Of a stretch of DNA of 33,473 bases, positions 30,127 through 33,473 are shown piece by piece; the first letter of the stretch is position 1, and the number at the start of each line of letters is the position of its first letter. The stretch comes from Chloroflexota bacterium. GTDB taxonomy: Bacteria > Chloroflexota > Limnocylindria > Limnocylindrales > CSP1-4. Under the pieces are notes generated by a model. The model searched no databases and was not told the DNA's origin. It saw only the letters and a program-made list of their open reading frames with translations. The position numbers and the translations under genes are program-made. The stretch covers positions 1 through 33,473 of the forward strand of contig JAKAMV010000016.1 in assembly GCA_021812735.1 (NCBI GenBank). The letters run 5' to 3'.

Positions 30127-31620
30127 ATGGCCCCCGACATCCGCGTCCGCATCGCGCCGAGCCCGACCGGCCCGCTCCACATCGGCACCGCGCGCACCGC
30201 GCTGTTCAACTACCTGTTCGCCCGCCACACCGGCGGCACGTTCCTGCTGCGCCTCGAGGACACCGACGTGGCGCGGAGCACCGCGGCCTTCGAGAAGGAC
30301 ATCCTCGACGGGCTCCACTGGCTGGGCATCACCTGGGACGAGGGCCCGGGCGTGGCCGGCCTGGAGGAGGCGGGCCCCTTCGCGCCCTATCGGCAGATGC
30401 AGCGCCTGGACCTGTACGCCGCTGCCGCAGACGTGCTGCTGGCCAAGGACCTCGCCTACCGCTGCTATTGCACGCCCGAGGAGCTCGAGGCTGAGCGCAG
30501 GGCGCGCGACGCGGCGAAGCTCCCGCCGGCCTACTCCGGCCGTTGCGCGCGCCTCACGCCCGGCGAGCGGGACGCCTTCGAGGCCGAGGGCCGCCGGGGT
30601 GCCGTCCGCTTTCGCGTTCGCCCGGGCGTCGTGGGCTGGAACGACCTCGTGCGCGACCGCGTGGAGATCGACACCGCCAACCTCGGCGGTGACTTCGTCA
30701 TCGTCCGCGCGGACGGCAACCCGCTCTACCACTTCACCGTGGTCGTGGACGACATGGCGATGCGGATCAGCCACGTGATCCGCGGCGAGGACCACATCAG
30801 CAACACGCCCAAGCACATCCTGCTGTTCGAGGCGCTGGGCTACGAGATCCCCGAGTTCGGCCACCTGCCGCTCATCCTCAACCCCGACGGGACCAAGATG
30901 AGCAAGCGCAAGAGCCAGACCGCGGTCGCCGACTACATCGCCCAGGGCTTCACGCGCGAGGCGCTGGTCAACTACTTCGCGTTCCTCGGCTGGTCGCCGG
31001 GCACCGAGGACGACGTGATGACGCTCGACGAGATCGCCGCGCGCTTCGAGCTGGACAAGGTCCAGAAGGGCGGCGCCCGGTTCGACCGCGAGCGGCTCGA
31101 GTGGCTCAACGGCCAGTGGATCCGCCGGCTGGACGACACGGACCTCGTCGCCCGCCTGCTGCCCTTCACGGACGCCGCGGCCGCAGCCGGGCAGATCGGG
31201 CGGGCCCCGTCGGAAGAGGAGCTGACGACGCTGCTGCCGATCGTCCGCGAGCGGCTGAGCACCTTGGCGTCGATCACCGACGTGGTGGGCTTCCTGTGGC
31301 GCGACCTGGTGCCGGACCCTGCCCTGCTGGTCCCCAGGCGCTGGGACGCCGCCACGGCCATCGACGGGCTGATGGCTGCCCGGGAGGCGCTCGCCGCGCA
31401 CGACGCGGTGACCTGGGAGGCCGACGAGCTGGAGCCGCCGCTGCGCGCGCTGGTCGAGGCCCGGGGCTGGAAGCCCGGTGACCTGTTCATGGCGATCCGC
31501 ATGGCGGTGACCGGCCAGGCGGCGACGCCCCCGCTGTTCGACGTGCTCGTCGCGCTCGGCCGGGAGCGGACGCTCGCCCGGATGGACGCCGCGGTCGCCG
31601 CCCTCCGCGCGGCGGGCTGA
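30127..31620 (+). CDS. gltX: Glutamyl-tRNA synthetase
   Basis: This class I aminoacyl-tRNA synthetase charges tRNA-Glu (and possibly tRNA-Gln if non-discriminating). The 497-aa protein has the HIGT form of the HIGH motif at 18-21 in APSPTGPLHIGTARTAL, LLRLEDTDVARS, the middle block LYHFTVVVDDMAMRISHVIR with GEDHISNTPKHILL, and KMSKR at 257-261. The length and anticodon-binding C-terminal domain are normal. ATG at 30127 sits six nucleotides after TACAAT, the clearest leaderless arrangement in the window. Whether it discriminates against tRNA-Gln cannot be decided by eye. Confidence 0.97.
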   Translation: MAPDIRVRIAPSPTGPLHIGTARTALFNYLFARHTGGTFLLRLEDTDVARSTAAFEKDILDGLHWLGITWDEGPGVAGLEEAGPFAPYRQMQRLDLYAAAADVLLAKDLAYRCYCTPEELEAERRARDAAKLPPAYSGRCARLTPGERDAFEAEGRRGAVRFRVRPGVVGWNDLVRDRVEIDTANLGGDFVIVRADGNPLYHFTVVVDDMAMRISHVIRGEDHISNTPKHILLFEALGYEIPEFGHLPLILNPDGTKMSKRKSQTAVADYIAQGFTREALVNYFAFLGWSPGTEDDVMTLDEIAARFELDKVQKGGARFDRERLEWLNGQWIRRLDDTDLVARLLPFTDAAAAAGQIGRAPSEEELTTLLPIVRERLSTLASITDVVGFLWRDLVPDPALLVPRRWDAATAIDGLMAAREALAAHDAVTWEADELEPPLRALVEARGWKPGDLFMAIRMAVTGQAATPPLFDVLVALGRERTLARMDAAVAALRAAG

Positions 31621-31623
31621 GCC

Positions 31624-31669
31624 GGCCGCCGTGGTCCGCGCCGTCGACGGCCTCTCTCGACTGGCGGCC
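31624..31669 (+). terminator. Weak candidate terminator after gltX
   Basis: GGCCGCC (31624-31630) can pair with GGCGGCC (31663-31669), enclosing the 12-bp palindrome GCCGTCGACGGC (31640-31651). It starts just after the gltX stop. Support is only structural. Confidence 0.35.
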
Positions 31670-31735
31670 GCCGCCTCGTCTCCCGCGATCCTCGGGGCCA
31701 TGGCCCGTCGCGCCGCGCCCGGGCGCCCACGAAGG

Positions 31736-31764
31736 GTTGACCGGCTGTGAACCAGCCGTTAACA
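31736..31764 (+). promoter_or_regulatory. PHO-box-like triple 11-nt direct repeat
   Basis: Three heptamers, GTTGACC (31736), GTGAACC (31747) and GTTAACA (31758), start exactly 11 nt apart. This matches the architecture of actinobacterial PhoP boxes (GTTCACC plus four variable bases). TTGACC (31737-31742) could double as a -35 box, with TAACAA 17 nt later. The box ends 24 nt before the response regulator ATG, so autoregulation is likely. Confidence 0.55.
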
Positions 31765-31788
31765 ACCCCGCCCGACGATGGCGCCCGC

Positions 31789-32514
31789 ATGGCACGGACG
31801 ATTCTCGTCGTTGACGACGAGGCAACGCTGCGGGAGACCCTCGTCGAGGCGCTCGAGCTCGAGGGGTTCCGCGCCGTGGCGGCCGCGGACGGGCGCGAGG
31901 CCCTCGAGGCGTTCCGCTCCGAGCACCCGGACCTCGTCCTGCTGGACCTCATGCTGCCCGAGCTCTCGGGCGTGGAGGTGTGCCGGATCCTGCGCGCCGA
32001 GTCGTCGGTGCCCATCGTGATGCTGACGGCGCGGGACTCCGAGGTGGACAAGGTGGTCGGCCTGGAGCTCGGCGCGGACGACTACGTGACCAAGCCGTTC
32101 TCGCTGCGCGAGCTGTCCGCCCGCATCCGCGGCATCTTCCGCCGCCAGGACCGGCTCGCGACGTCGTCCGCCGCCGTCCCGACCGATGCTGCCGCGGCCG
32201 CGCAGGTCCCGCCGCCGGTGGACCTCGGCCGGGTGCAGGTGGACTTGGCGGGCCACCGGCTCCTGCGAGACGGCAGGCCCGTCCCCATCAAGCCCAAGGC
32301 GTTCGAGCTGCTGGCGTTCCTGCTGCGCAACCCGGGCCAGGTGTTCACCCGCGACCAGCTGCTCGAGCACGTCTGGGGCTACGACTACGCGGGCGAGACG
32401 CGCACGGTGGACGTCCACGTGCACTGGCTGCGCGTGGAGGTGGAGGCCGACCCGGCGAACCCGGAGCTGCTCCAGACGGTGCGTGGCGTGGGGTACGTGC
32501 TCCGTCGCGACTGA
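31789..32514 (+). CDS. PhoB/RegX3-type OmpR-family response regulator, orphan
   Basis: The product (241 aa from ATG at 31789) starts MARTILVVDDEATLRETLVE. D53 in LVLLDLMLPELSG is the phospho-acceptor and K102 in GADDYVTKPFS the switch lysine. An Ala/Pro linker (about 123-143) leads to a winged-helix domain (PIKPKAFELLAFLLRNPGQV, LLEHVWGYDYAGETRTVDVH, LLQTVRGVGYVLRRD). The GYDYxGETRTVDVHV string is typical of PhoB/PhoP/RegX3 regulators. A GTG at 31747 in the same frame lies inside the repeat box and is unlikely to be the start. No histidine kinase adjoins. The nearby DUF47/PhoU-like gene and the PHO-like box point to phosphate control, which is inferred. Confidence 0.93.
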   Translation: MARTILVVDDEATLRETLVEALELEGFRAVAAADGREALEAFRSEHPDLVLLDLMLPELSGVEVCRILRAESSVPIVMLTARDSEVDKVVGLELGADDYVTKPFSLRELSARIRGIFRRQDRLATSSAAVPTDAAAAAQVPPPVDLGRVQVDLAGHRLLRDGRPVPIKPKAFELLAFLLRNPGQVFTRDQLLEHVWGYDYAGETRTVDVHVHWLRVEVEADPANPELLQTVRGVGYVLRRD

Positions 32515-32549
32515 CGCGCCGGGAGGCCTGGCGGCCCCCGCAGCGAGCC

Positions 32550-32605
32550 GACCGCGCCGGCCGTCGTGTCCCCGCGCCCCGTCGACCGCGCCGGCCGTCG
32601 TGTCC
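32550..32605. repeat. 34-nt-period tandem duplication
   Basis: The 22-mer beginning GACCGCGCCGGCCGTCGTGT occurs at 32550 and again at 32584, each followed by a C-rich GCGCCCC stretch. Confidence 0.75.
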
Positions 32606-32620
32606 CGCGCCCCAGCCCTC

Positions 32621-32690
32621 GGCGCCACGCGTCCCGCCCGCCGTTGGCGCCACGCGTCCTGCCCGCCGTTGGCGCCACGCGTCCTGCCCG
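32621..32690. repeat. 25-bp tandem repeat, three copies
   Basis: The unit beginning GGCGCCACGCGTCC occurs at 32621, 32646 and 32671, an exact 25-nt period. The first copy has C where the others have T at position 15, and the third breaks off before the CCGTT end. Confidence 0.85.
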
Positions 32691-32935
32691 GCCTCGGGTC
32701 CATCAGCTATGCCCACGGCGACTGGTAGTGATCGGAGCCCGCGCCCGGTCAGCCCCAAGCCGGTCGTTTCGCAACCCTCGGCCCTCGCCGATGCCTGGTA
32801 GGAATTGCTGATGGGCCGCCGCGGCCGGGTCGCCTCTAGCAGTCGCCTCAGGCATGGGTGAGGGTTACCGTCGGCGCGGACCGGCCAAGGACGGCAGGAC
32901 CAAAGACTTGCTAACGCCGGGGAGCGTCCGGCCCA

Positions 32936-33012
32936 CTGGGGGTGCGTCTGCGAGGCCGCCGGCCGCCGAGCCCGCTGGGGTGCGTCTGCGAGGATGCCGG
33001 CCGCCGAGCCCG
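32936..33012. repeat. 38-bp tandem duplication next to the DUF47 stop
   Basis: GGGGTGCGTCTGCGAGG occurs at 32939 and 32977, each followed after two variable bases by GCCGGCCGCCGAGCCCG. The second copy ends 11 nt before the minus-strand DUF47 stop codon, so it lies in the 3' region of that transcript. Confidence 0.8.
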
Positions 33013-33022
33013 GCCGGGAGCG

Positions 33023-33473
33023 CTAGACGGTCGCCAGGATCCGCTCGATCGTGTCAGCCGCGTCCTCGGCCGCGTCGATCGTCTCCTCGAGCTCGTTGTA
33101 GACCTCGCGCAGCCGGATCACCTCGAGCGTCTCGATGTCGCCTCTGAACAGCCGCCCGATCGCGGCGCGCGAGAGCTGATCGGCCTTGGACTCGAGCTCC
33201 TGCACGGTTCGCAGGTGCCGCGTGATGTCCTTGCCGCTCTCGAGCTTGCCGAGCGCCTCGCGCAGCTGCCCCGCCTGGGCGGCGATGATCCCCACCATCT
33301 GGCGCGCCTCGTCGGTGGGGGTCGTGATCCCGTAGATGTGGAACGTTTCGGCGGCCCCGTAGATCCCGTCGAGGACGTCGTCGAGGTGGTTGACGAGCTC
33401 GTGCATGTCCTCGCGCTCGAACGGCGTGGTGAACGAGCGCTCGAGACGCAGGATCACCTCGCCGTCGATGGCG
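33023..33473 (-). CDS. DUF47 / PhoU-like protein, C-terminal part (N-terminus outside window)
   Basis: About 150 C-terminal residues of a DUF47 (PhoU-like) helical-bundle protein are visible. Family features are FTTPFEREDMHELVNHLDDV, where the acidic/His cluster binds metal, then GAAETFHIYGI, VQELESKADQLSRAAIGRLF and LREVYNELEETIDAAEDAAD. Reading continues without a stop to the window edge (AIDGEVILRLERSF), and family members have about 205-210 residues, so the true start lies beyond 33473; the in-frame GTG at 33457 is internal. DUF47 proteins usually accompany PitA-type phosphate transporters and are cytosolic accessory or regulatory proteins. A transporter gene may follow or precede it outside the window. 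Confidence 0.88.
   Translation of the reverse strand, partial: AIDGEVILRLERSFTTPFEREDMHELVNHLDDVLDGIYGAAETFHIYGITTPTDEARQMVGIIAAQAGQLREALGKLESGKDITRHLRTVQELESKADQLSRAAIGRLFRGDIETLEVIRLREVYNELEETIDAAEDAADTIERILATV

Larger units (their letters stand above)
32515..33022. other. 508-bp non-coding region with three tandem repeats
   Basis: Between the response regulator and the DUF47 gene I see no credible gene; the frames present are Pro/Arg/Ala-rich without ribosome sites. The stretch from 32550 to 32690 and that from 32936 to 33012 consist of short tandem repeats listed separately. The middle, 32700-32935, is somewhat richer in A and T and shows no clear motif. Confidence 0.6.

Noticed and set aside
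32550..32690. A CRISPR array
   Set aside because: The repeats are directly abutting short tandem units with no unique spacers and no cas genes nearby.
32854..33147. A 97-codon plus-strand frame across the tandem repeats
   Set aside because: It lacks a ribosome site, is Pro/Arg/Ala-rich, spans the 38-bp duplication and overlaps the real DUF47 gene on the other strand.

Overview
The window is GC-rich (about 70% by eye) and densely coding on both strands. It has no rRNA, tRNA, CRISPR array, insertion sequence or phage gene that I can recognise. Gene content, several apparently leaderless starts behind TANNNT boxes, and GC-rich hairpin terminators without U-tracts suggest a high-GC free-living heterotroph. 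A Chloroflexota lineage or an actinomycete-like bacterium fits best. The phylum is an inference and I cannot settle it from one window.

Layout. (1) 1-5.7 kb, minus strand: manA-like phosphomannose isomerase, an ornithine cyclodeaminase/mu-crystallin family enzyme, a membrane-anchored penicillin acylase family hydrolase, and an EamA exporter coupled to it and cut by the window edge. (2) 5.8-6.9 kb: a 44-aa membrane protein, an Lrp/AsnC regulator and a 101-aa membrane-anchored protein. The first two diverge from an AT-rich, palindrome-rich promoter. (3) 7-13.3 kb, plus strand: lgt, malate dehydrogenase, a secreted subtilase with a PA domain, and a second Lgt-like membrane protein lacking the Lgt catalytic signature. 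(4) 13.3-14.8 kb, minus strand: an antibiotic biosynthesis monooxygenase-fold protein coupled to an iron-type alcohol dehydrogenase homologue.

(5) 14.9-22 kb: the most coherent pathway block. On the minus strand are a nitrilase-fold amidase (likely N-carbamoyl-beta-alanine amidohydrolase), an LLM-class flavin/F420 oxidoreductase, a 62-aa membrane protein and dihydropyrimidinase. On the plus strand are a PLP group II decarboxylase and a class III omega-aminotransferase. Together they look like reductive pyrimidine (dihydrouracil to beta-alanine to malonate semialdehyde) catabolism. No dihydropyrimidine dehydrogenase lies in the window, and the LLM enzyme is a candidate for that or another redox step. 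(6) 22.2-25.5 kb: a homocysteine S-methyltransferase family protein, then a KdpD-like histidine kinase without the KdpD N-terminal domain, and its response regulator. (7) 25.5-28.8 kb, minus strand: uracil phosphoribosyltransferase, a KimA-like potassium permease and a coupled 81-aa protein. The kinase pair and the permease converge, suggesting a potassium module. (8) 28.9-33.5 kb: type II (ReAV-like) asparaginase, gltX, and an orphan PhoB/RegX3-type regulator behind a PHO-box-like triple 11-nt repeat. Next comes a 0.5-kb non-coding stretch with three short tandem repeats, then the C-terminal part of a DUF47/PhoU-like protein.

The strongest leads are the dehydrogenase-less pyrimidine block with structured leaders, the degenerate Lgt paralogue beside a secreted protease, the 11-nt direct repeats upstream of the orphan regulator and of the KimA-like gene, and the recurring TANNNT-to-start spacing.
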